From Thalassobacter stenotrophicus (lineage in GTDB: Bacteria; Pseudomonadota; Alphaproteobacteria; Rhodobacterales; Rhodobacteraceae), in the NCBI RefSeq assembly GCF_001458315.1, contig NZ_CYRX01000033.1:186001-250000 (forward strand): a DNA stretch of 64,000 nucleotides, in the 5' to 3' direction. The notes below the pieces were generated by a model. The model did no database searches and was not told where the DNA came from. It saw nothing but the letters and a program-made list of their open reading frames with translations. Below, in pieces: positions 34,288 through 42,589 of the stretch. A program made the position numbers and the translations under genes. Within the stretch, counting starts at the first letter, position 1, and each line of letters begins with the position of its first letter.

Positions 34288-35382
34288 ATGAAACTCACGA
34301 AACTTTTGGCCTCGGCCGCACTGGCGGTTGGCCTTGCAACGACCGCATTCGCGGACGGCCACGAGAAAACCAAAGTCGGCTTTGTGTACGTCGGACCCAT
34401 CGGTGACGGCGGCTGGACCTATCAGCACGATCAGGGCCGTCTTGCTGTCGAAGCTGAGTTCGGCGATGCGGTTGAAACCGTGTTCCAAGAAAGCGTCCCC
34501 GAAGGCCCCGACGCCGAGCGTGTGATGACGCAAATGGCGCTGTCTGGTGCGGACATCATCTTTACGACGTCTTTCGGTTACATGGACGCCACCAACAACG
34601 TGGCCGCCAAATTCCCAGACATCAAGTTTGAGCACGCGACAGGCTACAAGCGCCTGCACGACAACGTTTCGACCTATGATGCGCGCTTCTACGAAGGCCG
34701 CGCCGTTCTGGGCCACATCGCAGGTAACATGACCGAAACCAACAAAATCGGTTACATCGCGTCGTTCCCCATTCCCGAAGTGATCCAAGGCATCAACTCG
34801 GCCTATCTGCACGCGTCCAAGGTAAATCCTGACGTCGAGATGGTCGTGATCTGGGCCTACACATGGTTCGATCCCGCCAAAGAAGCCGACGCCGCAAAAG
34901 CGATGATCGAGCAAGGCGTTGACGTGATCATGCAGCACACCGATTCCACTGCACCACAGGCCGCCGCACAGGAAGCCAACGCAAACGGTGGCCGCGTGTT
35001 CACCTTTGGTCAGGCCTCTGACATGGCTGCATTCGGTCCCAAGCCGCGCATCGCGTCGATCATCGACGATTGGTCGCCCTACTACATCAAGCGCGTTGGC
35101 CAGCTGATGGACGGCACGTATGAGCAGACCGCAAGCTGGGGCGGCATGCCCGAAGGCGAAGTGGTCATCGGTGAGATCACAGATGAAGTCCCCGCCTCGG
35201 TCAAAGCCGAAGCACTGGCGATGGTTGAGGCCATTTCCAACGGCACATACCACCCCTTCACGGGCCCTATCACCAAGCAAGACGGCACAGTGTTCCTTGC
35301 AGAAGGTGAAGTCGCCACGGACGTGCAGCTTGTGACGATGGATTTCTACGTCGAAGGCATCACAGGTGACATCCCGAACTGA
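34288..35382 (+). CDS. BMP-family ABC transporter substrate-binding protein
   Basis: A 364-residue periplasmic binding protein. The signal peptide is about residues 1-22 (KLLASAALAVGLATTAFADG). Mature-protein motifs of the Bmp/PnrA family include VGFVYVGPIGDGGWTYQHDQGR, IIFTTSFGYMDATNNVAAKFP, FYEGRAVLGHIAG and IGYIASFPIPEVIQGINS. BMP proteins bind nucleosides or purine bases. With xanthine dehydrogenase upstream in the same operon, hypoxanthine, xanthine or a nucleoside is the likely ligand (inference). The operon ends at the terminator at 35421. Confidence 0.93.
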   Translation: MKLTKLLASAALAVGLATTAFADGHEKTKVGFVYVGPIGDGGWTYQHDQGRLAVEAEFGDAVETVFQESVPEGPDAERVMTQMALSGADIIFTTSFGYMDATNNVAAKFPDIKFEHATGYKRLHDNVSTYDARFYEGRAVLGHIAGNMTETNKIGYIASFPIPEVIQGINSAYLHASKVNPDVEMVVIWAYTWFDPAKEADAAKAMIEQGVDVIMQHTDSTAPQAAAQEANANGGRVFTFGQASDMAAFGPKPRIASIIDDWSPYYIKRVGQLMDGTYEQTASWGGMPEGEVVIGEITDEVPASVKAEALAMVEAISNGTYHPFTGPITKQDGTVFLAEGEVATDVQLVTMDFYVEGITGDIPN

Positions 35383-35420
35383 GTCGGGTCATGATCTAGC
35401 CGCTGAAAATGCGGCGCAAT

Positions 35421-35458
35421 GGGGCGTGTCAGTGAAAACTGGCGCGCCCTTTTGTTTT
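35421..35458 (+). terminator. Rho-independent terminator of the xdh-transporter operon
   Basis: GGGCGTGTCAGT pairs with ACTGGCGCGCCC (two G-T pairs) around a GAAA loop, followed by TTTTGTTTT. It lies 38 bases after the binding-protein stop. Confidence 0.88.
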
Positions 35459-35575
35459 CGCCAAGCATACAAAAGTATCTAAATCTTCATGTTGTTTCGC
35501 GAAACCGGCCCCAACTGAGATATAACTTTTGGATAGGTTGGATCACCTCTTGTTTTGTGTACTGTCCTGGGCGGA

Positions 35576-36649
35576 ATGGATATCGATTTTTTGATTATAG
35601 GCGGCGGCATTGCCGGAACCTCCGCAGGCGCCGCGCTGTCTGCGCTCGGCTCCGTTCATCTGTGGGAGGGTGAGACCGCGCTTGGCTATCACGCCTCGGG
35701 TCGGTCTGCCGCGCTGTTTGAGGAATCCTATGGCCGTGCGGAGGTGATCGCGCTCAACAAAGCCAGCGGCCCGATCCATCATGCCAATGGCTATACCGCG
35801 CCGCGGGGCTTGCTGTTTTTGGGGACGCCCGCGCAATCGGATGATCTGGCGCGGGATATTGCTGCTTATGGTTTGACCCCGCTTAGTCCGTCTGAGGCGA
35901 CGGATATGATCCCGATCCTTAGTGCGGACGCGCTGGCGGGGGCAGGGTACCATGCAGAGGCCTATGATCTGGACACCGACCGTATGGTCCAAGACGGCGC
36001 GCGTGCTATCCGCGCCGCTGGCGGGGCGACGGAGACAGGCCGAACCGTTACGGCGATTGAGAAGCTCAAGGGCGGATGGCGTGTTAGTGCCGGTGCCATC
36101 ACAGTGACCGCGCGGCATGTGGTTAACGCGGCGGGCGCATGGGCGGACGGTGTTGCGGGAATGGTCGGTGTGGCCCCCGTGGGCCTGACGCCGATGCGGC
36201 GGTCTATGGCGCGGCTTGCGGCCCCGGGTGGGCTGCCCACGGCGGATTATCCCATGATGATCGGCGCAAATGAAACGTGGTACGCCAAGCCCGACGCTGG
36301 CGCGCTGCTGGTGTCTCCGGCTGAAGAAGAACCAAGCGCCCCCATGGACGCTTTCGCCGATGACATGGTGCTGGCCGAAGGGCTGGCCCGCTACCAAGAG
36401 GCCGTCACCCCCGAGGTCACGCGCCCGATGTCCACATGGGCCGGGTTGCGGACCTTTGCCCCAGACCGCCGTCTTGTGCTGGGCCGGGACCCCGCTGAGC
36501 CTTCGTTCATATGGTGCGCGGGGCAGGGCGGCTACGGCTTCCAAACGGCTCCTGCGGCGTCTCGCCTTTTGGCGGATATAGTCGGTGCCCGTCCGTCGGA
36601 ATTAGATGCCACCACAGTTAACGCCTTTGCTCCGGAGCGATTTGCATGA
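35576..36649 (+). CDS. FAD-dependent oxidoreductase (D-amino acid dehydrogenase/DAO family)
   Basis: A 357-residue flavoprotein. The N-terminus DIDFLIIGGGIAGTSAGAAL is the dinucleotide-binding fold, YHASGRSAALFEESYG is the family FAD segment, VVNAAGAWADGVA lies mid-protein, and GQGGYGFQTAPAASRLLADI is the C-terminal FAD loop. The ATG at 35576 sits just after GGGCGGA. The family oxidises D-amino acids, glycine or sarcosine; the substrate cannot be told from sequence alone. It overlaps the methyltransferase gene by 4 bases (ATGA). Confidence 0.88.
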   Translation: MDIDFLIIGGGIAGTSAGAALSALGSVHLWEGETALGYHASGRSAALFEESYGRAEVIALNKASGPIHHANGYTAPRGLLFLGTPAQSDDLARDIAAYGLTPLSPSEATDMIPILSADALAGAGYHAEAYDLDTDRMVQDGARAIRAAGGATETGRTVTAIEKLKGGWRVSAGAITVTARHVVNAAGAWADGVAGMVGVAPVGLTPMRRSMARLAAPGGLPTADYPMMIGANETWYAKPDAGALLVSPAEEEPSAPMDAFADDMVLAEGLARYQEAVTPEVTRPMSTWAGLRTFAPDRRLVLGRDPAEPSFIWCAGQGGYGFQTAPAASRLLADIVGARPSELDATTVNAFAPERFA

Positions 36650-37305
36650 CACCAAAACCCTCCGACCGGGCGCCAAACACGGCCGCTGACCCAGACGACA
36701 TCATCGCTCAGAAGTTTTCTGTCGCAGCGGAACGGAACATCAAACCAATCCAAGACGTGCTGGCCAAATACCTGCCTACCAGTGGCCGGGTGCTGGAAAT
36801 CGCGTCAGGCACGGGGCAGCACATCGTAGCGCACGGCGCGGCTTTCCCCGAGCTGATGTGGCAGCCCACGGACATCAGCGCCATGCGTCGTGCGTCCATT
36901 GAGGCGTATCGCAAGGTTATGGGCCTCGAAAACGTCCTGCCGTCTGTGCATATGGATGCCTGTGCCCAAGGGTGGGCGCAGCAGCGCGGCCCGGTGGATG
37001 TGGTGATCGTGGTCAACCTTTTGCACTTGATCACAGATGCCGACATGGCCGTTTTGCTGGATGAGGCAAGCCAGAGCCTGTCGTCCAGCGGAATGCTTGC
37101 GATTTATGGGCCGTTCCTGCGTGAAGGAATGACGACGTCGCAGGGCGATGCCGATTTTCACTCTGAACTTCTCGCGCGGCATGAGGGGCTTGAGTACAAA
37201 GACCTTGGCGCCGTGGCGTCGGTGCTAGAGGCACTGCAACTGCGCGTCTCAACCTATCCGATGCCGGCCAACAATGTGATGCTGATTGCCCGTAAGGCCG
37301 ACTAA
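36646..37305 (+). CDS. DUF938 SAM-dependent methyltransferase-like protein
   Basis: A 219-residue protein. FSVAAERNIKPI near the N-terminus and VLEIASGTGQHIVAHGAAFP (SAM-binding motif I, about residues 50-70) are typical of DUF938, followed by WQPTDIS, VNLLHLI and LAIYGPFLREG. The family lacks an assigned substrate. Its start overlaps the FAD oxidoreductase stop, so the two are co-translated. Confidence 0.9.
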   Translation: MTPKPSDRAPNTAADPDDIIAQKFSVAAERNIKPIQDVLAKYLPTSGRVLEIASGTGQHIVAHGAAFPELMWQPTDISAMRRASIEAYRKVMGLENVLPSVHMDACAQGWAQQRGPVDVVIVVNLLHLITDADMAVLLDEASQSLSSSGMLAIYGPFLREGMTTSQGDADFHSELLARHEGLEYKDLGAVASVLEALQLRVSTYPMPANNVMLIARKAD

Positions 37306-37365
37306 TCGACGAGGGCGTCCGGGGACGGCATCGCCGCCCCACGGGTCTTTGTGTCAGATGCCGCC

Positions 37366-39864
37366 CTAGCCGTCCTTACGGATGGTGGCGTTCGTCGGGT
37401 CATAGGGGCTGTCGACGGTCACCTCGACAGGCCACAGCTTGTCTTGGATTTTGACCATCAGCTTGGTGCCCGGCTCTGCCAGATCAGGCCGCACATAGCC
37501 CATCCCGATGGAACGCCCAAACGCCGGTGAATACCCGCCTGAGGTCAAGCGCCCGACCTTGGTATCCCCTGCATACAGCGCCTCACGGCCCCACGGGTCA
37601 GCATCCGCAGGCCCATCCACCAAAAGCGTGACGCACTTGGACCGGATGCCAATGGCCTCCATCGCGGCTTTGCCGTGGAAGTCCTTGTTCAGGTCGACAA
37701 AGCGGTCCAGCCCGGCCTCTAGCGGCGTCGCATCCCGGCCCAATTCGGTGCCAAACGCGCGATAGGATTTCTCCTGCCGGAGCCAGTTTTGCGCCCGTGC
37801 GCCCACCAGTTTCAGCCCATGGGGTTCACCGGCCTGCATCAGTTGGTCGAACAGGTAGTTCTGCATTTCAATCGGGTGGTGCAGTTCCCATCCCAGCTCA
37901 CCGGTGTAGGCCACGCGGATCGCCATCGTGGGGCACATCTTCAACTCGATGTCCTGCGATGAGAGCCACGGGAACCGCTTGTTGGACAACGCGGTCTCGG
38001 GGTTGGCATCACTGATCAAGGCACCCAACACATCACGGGATTTTGGCCCCGCAATCGCAAAAACCCCGTATTGCGATGTCACGTCCTGCAAGGTCATCGC
38101 GCCGAATTCAGCGGTCTTGTCCGCAATCGCGGCCCGCAGGAAATCAGCGTCATAGGACTGCCACGCACCAGCGGACACAAGGTAATAGCTGTCCTCGCCC
38201 CGGCGCACGATGGTGTATTCCGTGCGCGTGGTGCCAGCTGCCGTCAAGGCATAGGTCAGGTTGATACGGCCCACGCGGGGCAGCTTGTTCGTCGTGAACC
38301 AATCCAGGAATTGCGTGGCACCCGGGCCGGAGAGAACGTGCTTGGTAAAGGCAGTCGCATCGATCAGGCCAACGCCCTCGCGGATCGCGTGGGCCTCGTC
38401 CTTGGCATAGTCCCACCACGCTCCGCGCCGAAAGGACCGCGCGTCGTGGTCAAAGCTATCGGGCGCATCAAGCGGGCCAAAATAGTTGGGCCGTTCCCAA
38501 CCGTTGACGCAGCCAAACTGTGCCCCCAGCGCCTTTTGCCGATCATAGGCGGGCGCAGTTTTTAGCGGACGACAGGCGGGGCGTTCTTCATCCGGATGGT
38601 GCAGGATGAAAACGTGGTCGTATGATTCCTCGTTCTTGCGCGCGGCATATTCCGTCGTCACCCAAGAGCCAAAGCGTTTCGGGTCGAGCGACGCCATGTC
38701 GATCTCAGCCTCACCCTCAACCATCATCTGCGCGAGGTAATAGCCCGTGCCACCCGCAGCCGTGATCCCAAAGCTAAAGCCCTCAGCCAGCCACATGTTG
38801 CGCAGTCCCGGCGCGGGGCCAACCAACGGGTTGCCATCGGGGGTATAGCAGATCGGGCCGTTGAAATCGTCCTTGAGGCCGACTTCCTCAGACGAGGGGA
38901 TGCGGTGGATGAAGGACATGTATTCTTCTTCGATCCGCTCCAGATCCAGCGGGAACAGGTCCGCGCGGAAACTGTCCGGCACGCCGTATTCAAAACACGC
39001 GGGGGCGTTTTTCTCATAGGGGCCAAGGATCCAGCCGCCGCGTTCTTCACGCACGTACCACTTGGCGTCCGCATCGCGCAGCACAGGGTGCTCACCGTGG
39101 GTTTTACGGTATTCTTGCAGCATCGGGTCGGGTTCGGTCACGATGAACTGGTGTTCCACCGGGATCGCAGGGGATTTGATGCCCAAGAGCTTCGCGGTGC
39201 GCTGGGCGTGATTGCCCGTGGCGGTGACCACATGCTCTGCCTTGACGACCACCTGTTCCTCGGTCGCGACCAAGTTGCCGCCCTTGTCGGCCATCTTGGT
39301 GCAGGTGACCTCCCAGTGATCACCCTTCCATTCATAGCCATCGACCTGCCACTTACGCTCAATCGTGACGCCGCGCTGGCGGGCGCCCTTGGCCATGGCC
39401 ATCGTCACATCGGCGGGGTTGATATAACCGTCGGTGGGGTGGAAAATCGCGCCCTCAAGGTCCTCGGTGCGCACCAATGGCCACCGCTCCTTGATCTGCG
39501 CGGGCGTCATCCACTCGTAGGGTACGCCCACGGTTTCTGCCGTGGATGCGTACAGCATATATTCATCCATACGCGCTTGGGTCTGCGCCATGCGCAAGTT
39601 GCCCACCACGGAAAAGCCCGCGTTTAGGCCGGTCTCTTCTTCCAGCGATTTGTAGAACTTCACGGAATAGTCGTGAATATGGCTTGTGGCATAGCTCATG
39701 TTGAACAGGGGCAGCAGGCCGGCGGCGTGCCAAGTCGAGCCCGAGGTCAGCTCATCGCGCTCCAGCAACATCACGTCGGACCAGCCGGCTTTTGCCAAAT
39801 GATAGGCTATGCCGTTGCCCACGGCGCCACCGCCAACAACGAGGGCTTTTACTTCCGTTTTCAT
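37366..39864 (-). CDS. Dimethylglycine/sarcosine dehydrogenase-like flavoprotein with GcvT domain
   Basis: An 832-residue bifunctional protein. The N-terminal DAO-type flavin domain (about 1-390) has KALVVGGGAVGNGIAYHLAKAG and SGSTWHAAGLL, where the His is at the position that covalently binds FAD in dimethylglycine dehydrogenase. A linker (FAO_M type, about 390-440) leads to the GcvT folate-binding domain (about 440-720, with GVGLIDATAFTKHVLSGPGA and ELGWELHHPIEMQNYLF) and a GcvT C-terminal barrel (SGGYSPAFGRSIGMGYVRPDL). It would demethylate dimethylglycine or sarcosine, passing the C1 unit to tetrahydrofolate. This fits downstream of betaine breakdown, though it is 15 kb from the betaine operon. 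Confidence 0.88.
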   Translation of the reverse strand: MKTEVKALVVGGGAVGNGIAYHLAKAGWSDVMLLERDELTSGSTWHAAGLLPLFNMSYATSHIHDYSVKFYKSLEEETGLNAGFSVVGNLRMAQTQARMDEYMLYASTAETVGVPYEWMTPAQIKERWPLVRTEDLEGAIFHPTDGYINPADVTMAMAKGARQRGVTIERKWQVDGYEWKGDHWEVTCTKMADKGGNLVATEEQVVVKAEHVVTATGNHAQRTAKLLGIKSPAIPVEHQFIVTEPDPMLQEYRKTHGEHPVLRDADAKWYVREERGGWILGPYEKNAPACFEYGVPDSFRADLFPLDLERIEEEYMSFIHRIPSSEEVGLKDDFNGPICYTPDGNPLVGPAPGLRNMWLAEGFSFGITAAGGTGYYLAQMMVEGEAEIDMASLDPKRFGSWVTTEYAARKNEESYDHVFILHHPDEERPACRPLKTAPAYDRQKALGAQFGCVNGWERPNYFGPLDAPDSFDHDARSFRRGAWWDYAKDEAHAIREGVGLIDATAFTKHVLSGPGATQFLDWFTTNKLPRVGRINLTYALTAAGTTRTEYTIVRRGEDSYYLVSAGAWQSYDADFLRAAIADKTAEFGAMTLQDVTSQYGVFAIAGPKSRDVLGALISDANPETALSNKRFPWLSSQDIELKMCPTMAIRVAYTGELGWELHHPIEMQNYLFDQLMQAGEPHGLKLVGARAQNWLRQEKSYRAFGTELGRDATPLEAGLDRFVDLNKDFHGKAAMEAIGIRSKCVTLLVDGPADADPWGREALYAGDTKVGRLTSGGYSPAFGRSIGMGYVRPDLAEPGTKLMVKIQDKLWPVEVTVDSPYDPTNATIRKDG

Positions 39865-40022
39865 TGCAACACTCCCGGAGATCTAGTTGCGCCTACATTG
39901 TCCAAAAAAGCGCGCCGCCCACAATCCCACCCGACGCAAACCCATCCGAAAACGACCTGTTGTCAAAGTTGCGCCCTTCATGCCGCATTGATGCAGGCAA
40001 CCGGGCCGGATAAGCGACGCGC

Positions 40023-40862
40023 ATGAAAGTCGTTCACACCAAATCCGACCTGCGCGCCGCCCGCGCATTACTGCCCGCCAACACCGGGTTTGTGCCCACG
40101 ATGGGTGCTCTTCATGCGGGCCATATGGCTTTGGTGCAGGCCGCGCGCGCCGCATCCGATGCCGTGGTCGTATCGATCTTTGTAAACCCCACACAGTTCG
40201 GCAATCCCGAAGATCTGGCCAAATACCCCGACACTCTCGCAGAGGATCTCGCCCAGCTAGAGGCCGCAGGCGTCGACCTCGTGTTCTGCCCCACAGCCGC
40301 GCAGATGTATCCCGAAGGCGCGGATACAATTGTTGAGACCCCCAAACTTGCAGGTATGCTAATGGGCGCACTTCGTCCTGGCCACTTCCGAGGGGTCGCA
40401 ACCGTGGTCACCAAATTGTTCAACCTGGTTCAACCTGCCCGCGCGTGGTTTGGGCAAAAGGACTACCAACAGGTGCTCGTGATCCGGCAGATGGTTCGCG
40501 ATCTCGAAATTCCGGTCGAAATCGTGGCTCACGCAACCGTCCGTGAACCCGACGGCCTCGCGATGTCCTCGCGCAACCTGCGCCTCACCGCAGAGGATCG
40601 CGCCGCCAGTACGATCCTGTCACAGGCGCTCAATGCTGCACAATCCATGGCCACACAAGGGGCCACACCCGATCAAATCGTCGAAAAAGTCTCCGCTCAA
40701 ATCACGGCAGAACCCCGCGCCACCCTACAGTCCGTAGATATCCGCGGCGCCGCAGATCTCTGCGAACTGCCTGACGCCCCACTCGCGTCTCATGCGGTCT
40801 TGTTGCTCGCGGCAGATTTCGGGCCGGTCCTGCTGATCGACAACGCGATCCTCACCCCCTGA
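40023..40862 (+). CDS. panC: Pantoate-beta-alanine ligase
   Basis: It condenses pantoate and beta-alanine with ATP to form pantothenate, the precursor of coenzyme A. The 279 residues are typical. The nucleotidyltransferase segments are GFVPTMGALHAGHMAL (HxGH), VVSIFVNPTQFG, LMEGALRPGHF-like LMGALRPGHFRGVATVV, WFGQKDYQQ and LAMSSRNLRLT. panB is not adjacent. It is divergent from the dimethylglycine-dehydrogenase-like gene, with about 160 bases between them. Confidence 0.97.
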   Translation: MKVVHTKSDLRAARALLPANTGFVPTMGALHAGHMALVQAARAASDAVVVSIFVNPTQFGNPEDLAKYPDTLAEDLAQLEAAGVDLVFCPTAAQMYPEGADTIVETPKLAGMLMGALRPGHFRGVATVVTKLFNLVQPARAWFGQKDYQQVLVIRQMVRDLEIPVEIVAHATVREPDGLAMSSRNLRLTAEDRAASTILSQALNAAQSMATQGATPDQIVEKVSAQITAEPRATLQSVDIRGAADLCELPDAPLASHAVLLLAADFGPVLLIDNAILTP

Positions 40863-40869
40863 TCCCCAA

Positions 40870-40924
40870 CTCTTTGGTTTCCAAATATCCCGGGGGAAGG
40901 CCGCAGGCCGGGGGCAGAGCCCCC
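40870..40924 (-). repeat. Dispersed repeat copy R6, long form
   Basis: On the minus strand: GGGGGCTCTGCCCCCGGCC, then TGCGGCCTTCCCCCGGGATA and TTTGGAAACCAAAG. It lies between the ends of panC and the hydroxyacid dehydrogenase. It matches R3 in plan. Confidence 0.8.
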
Positions 40925-40937
40925 TACAGCATGTTCC

Positions 40938-41924
40938 CTACAACATACTGGGCACAACCAAATCTGGGGGACGGTGTCCATCATCAAACGTCTTGATATT
41001 GATCAAGACCTTCTCACCCATTTCAACGCGCCCCTCGTGGGTCGCCGATCCCATATGCGGCAACAGCACGACGTTGTTCAGCTCACGCAGACGTGGGTTC
41101 ACGGTGCGGCCATGTTCATACACATCCAGCCCCGCACCCGCGATTTCATTGGCGCGCAGCATCCGGGTCAGCGCATTTTCATCCACGACTTCTCCGCGCG
41201 ATGTGTTCACAATCACGGCTGTGGGTTTCATCAACTTCAGCCGCCGGGCGTTCATCAAGTGAAACGTCGAAGGCGTGTGGGGGCAGTTGATCGACAACAC
41301 ATCCATACGCGCAATCATCTGGTCAAGGCTCTCCCAGTAGGTGGCCTCCAAGGGCTCCTCTAGGCCCGCGTGTAGGCGGCGGCGGTTGTGATAATGCACC
41401 TGCATCCCAAAGGCCGCGGCGCGTCGCGCGACTGCCTGCCCAATTCGTCCCATTCCCAAAATACCAAGGCGCCGCCCGGCCAAGCGGCCGCCCAGCAGGG
41501 CCGTGGGGGACCATCCGTCCCAATTGTCTTTCTGCATGACGGCCATGCCCTCAGGAATGCGCCGTGTGACAGACAGCATCAGGGCCATGGTCATGTCAGC
41601 CGTGTCTTCGGTCAGAACGCCGGGCGTGTTGCTGACCAAAATACCCCGCTGCCGCGCAGTGGACACATCAATGTTGTCGACACCCGCACCGTAGTTCGCG
41701 ATCAGCTTCAGCCTGTCGCCTGCTTGGCCCAAAAGGCCCGCGTCAATTGTATCGGTGATCGTCGGGACCAAAACATCGGCGCGCCCCATCGCGGCGACCA
41801 GTTCCGCGCGGGACATCGGCGTGTCATCTTCGCGCAGCTCGACGTCAAAAAGCTCCATCATGCGGGTCTCGACCGCCTCAGGCAGTCTCCGGGTGACCAC
41901 AACTGTCAGCTTTTTGCCTGCCAT
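40938..41924 (-). CDS. D-isomer-specific 2-hydroxyacid dehydrogenase (glyoxylate/hydroxypyruvate reductase type)
   Basis: An NAD(P)-dependent dehydrogenase of 328 residues from ATG 41924, which has GGAGAG 9 bases upstream; an earlier GTG at 41951 has no ribosome site. The substrate domain contains IANYGAGVDNIDV. The Rossmann domain has LGILGMGRIGQAVARRA, and the catalytic set is Arg in VNTSRGEVVDE, Glu in the following loop and His in LPHMGSATHEGR. Subgroup by look: glyoxylate or hydroxypyruvate reductase. It is divergent from the SH3 gene. Confidence 0.92.
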   Translation of the reverse strand: MAGKKLTVVVTRRLPEAVETRMMELFDVELREDDTPMSRAELVAAMGRADVLVPTITDTIDAGLLGQAGDRLKLIANYGAGVDNIDVSTARQRGILVSNTPGVLTEDTADMTMALMLSVTRRIPEGMAVMQKDNWDGWSPTALLGGRLAGRRLGILGMGRIGQAVARRAAAFGMQVHYHNRRRLHAGLEEPLEATYWESLDQMIARMDVLSINCPHTPSTFHLMNARRLKLMKPTAVIVNTSRGEVVDENALTRMLRANEIAGAGLDVYEHGRTVNPRLRELNNVVLLPHMGSATHEGRVEMGEKVLINIKTFDDGHRPPDLVVPSML

Positions 41925-42069
41925 TTGACCGCTCTCCGTTGGATTTGTCACGCCACTGGCGCGCTGGGCTCTAGATTTATACCCCCCATAGTGACAAACT
42001 GACAGCCACGCGCAAGGCGTGAAACGCAGCCCGAAACGGGCGCAGATCAGACGATACAGGACCTCTCAC

Positions 42070-42585
42070 ATGATGCGCAGGCTTGCGTTCGCACTACTGA
42101 TCGGGCTGATGGCTTACGCGCCCGCGGCGCAGGCCACCGAAGAGCCGGCCCAGCCCGCAGCCGAACGCGGCCCCGTGACCAATCTGCCCTTGCCGCGCTT
42201 CGTCTCGCTCAAGGCGGCCGAGGGCAATGTGCGGCGCGGCCCTTCGCGCACACACCGGGTGGATTGGGTGTTCAAACGGCGCAATATGCCCCTGCAAGTC
42301 GTCAGCGAATATGGCCATTGGCGGCGCGTGGTGGACCGCGATGGCGCGGGCGGCTGGATGCATTATTCGCTGCTGTCCGGGGCCCGCACCGCGCTTGTTA
42401 CGCTTGATAAACTGCCCCTACACGCACGTCCCGACGCCAGTACGCGCGTCATAGCCTATGCCCAAGAGGGCGTAGTGGCGCGCTTGGGCGAATGCGCCGA
42501 TGGCTGGTGTGAGGTCCGCATCAGCGGCATTGAGGGCTGGTCGCCCATGGCGCATTTGTGGGGGGCAGGCGCACCCGCCCCCTAA
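42070..42585 (+). CDS. Secreted SH3-like domain protein
   Basis: A 171-residue exported protein. The signal peptide is about residues 1-21 (RRLAFALLIGLMAYAPAAQA). Two bacterial SH3-like repeats follow: RFVSLKAAEGNVRRGPSRTHRVDWVF..WRRVVDRDGAGGWMH (about 45-100), then LPLHARPDASTRVIAYAQEGVVARLGECADGWCEVR..GWSPMAHLWG (about 120-165). Such domains often bind the cell wall or accompany amidases. ATG codons at 42070 and 42073 both precede the signal peptide. Its function beyond this is unknown. It converges on the M3 peptidase gene, 4 bases apart. Confidence 0.85.
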   Translation: MMRRLAFALLIGLMAYAPAAQATEEPAQPAAERGPVTNLPLPRFVSLKAAEGNVRRGPSRTHRVDWVFKRRNMPLQVVSEYGHWRRVVDRDGAGGWMHYSLLSGARTALVTLDKLPLHARPDASTRVIAYAQEGVVARLGECADGWCEVRISGIEGWSPMAHLWGAGAPAP

Positions 42586-42589
42586 CGCA

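Noticed and set aside
34171-35280. Long 369-residue frame antisense to the BMP binding-protein gene
   Set aside because: Its composition mirrors the third-position GC bias of the real gene on the other strand and no family is recognisable.
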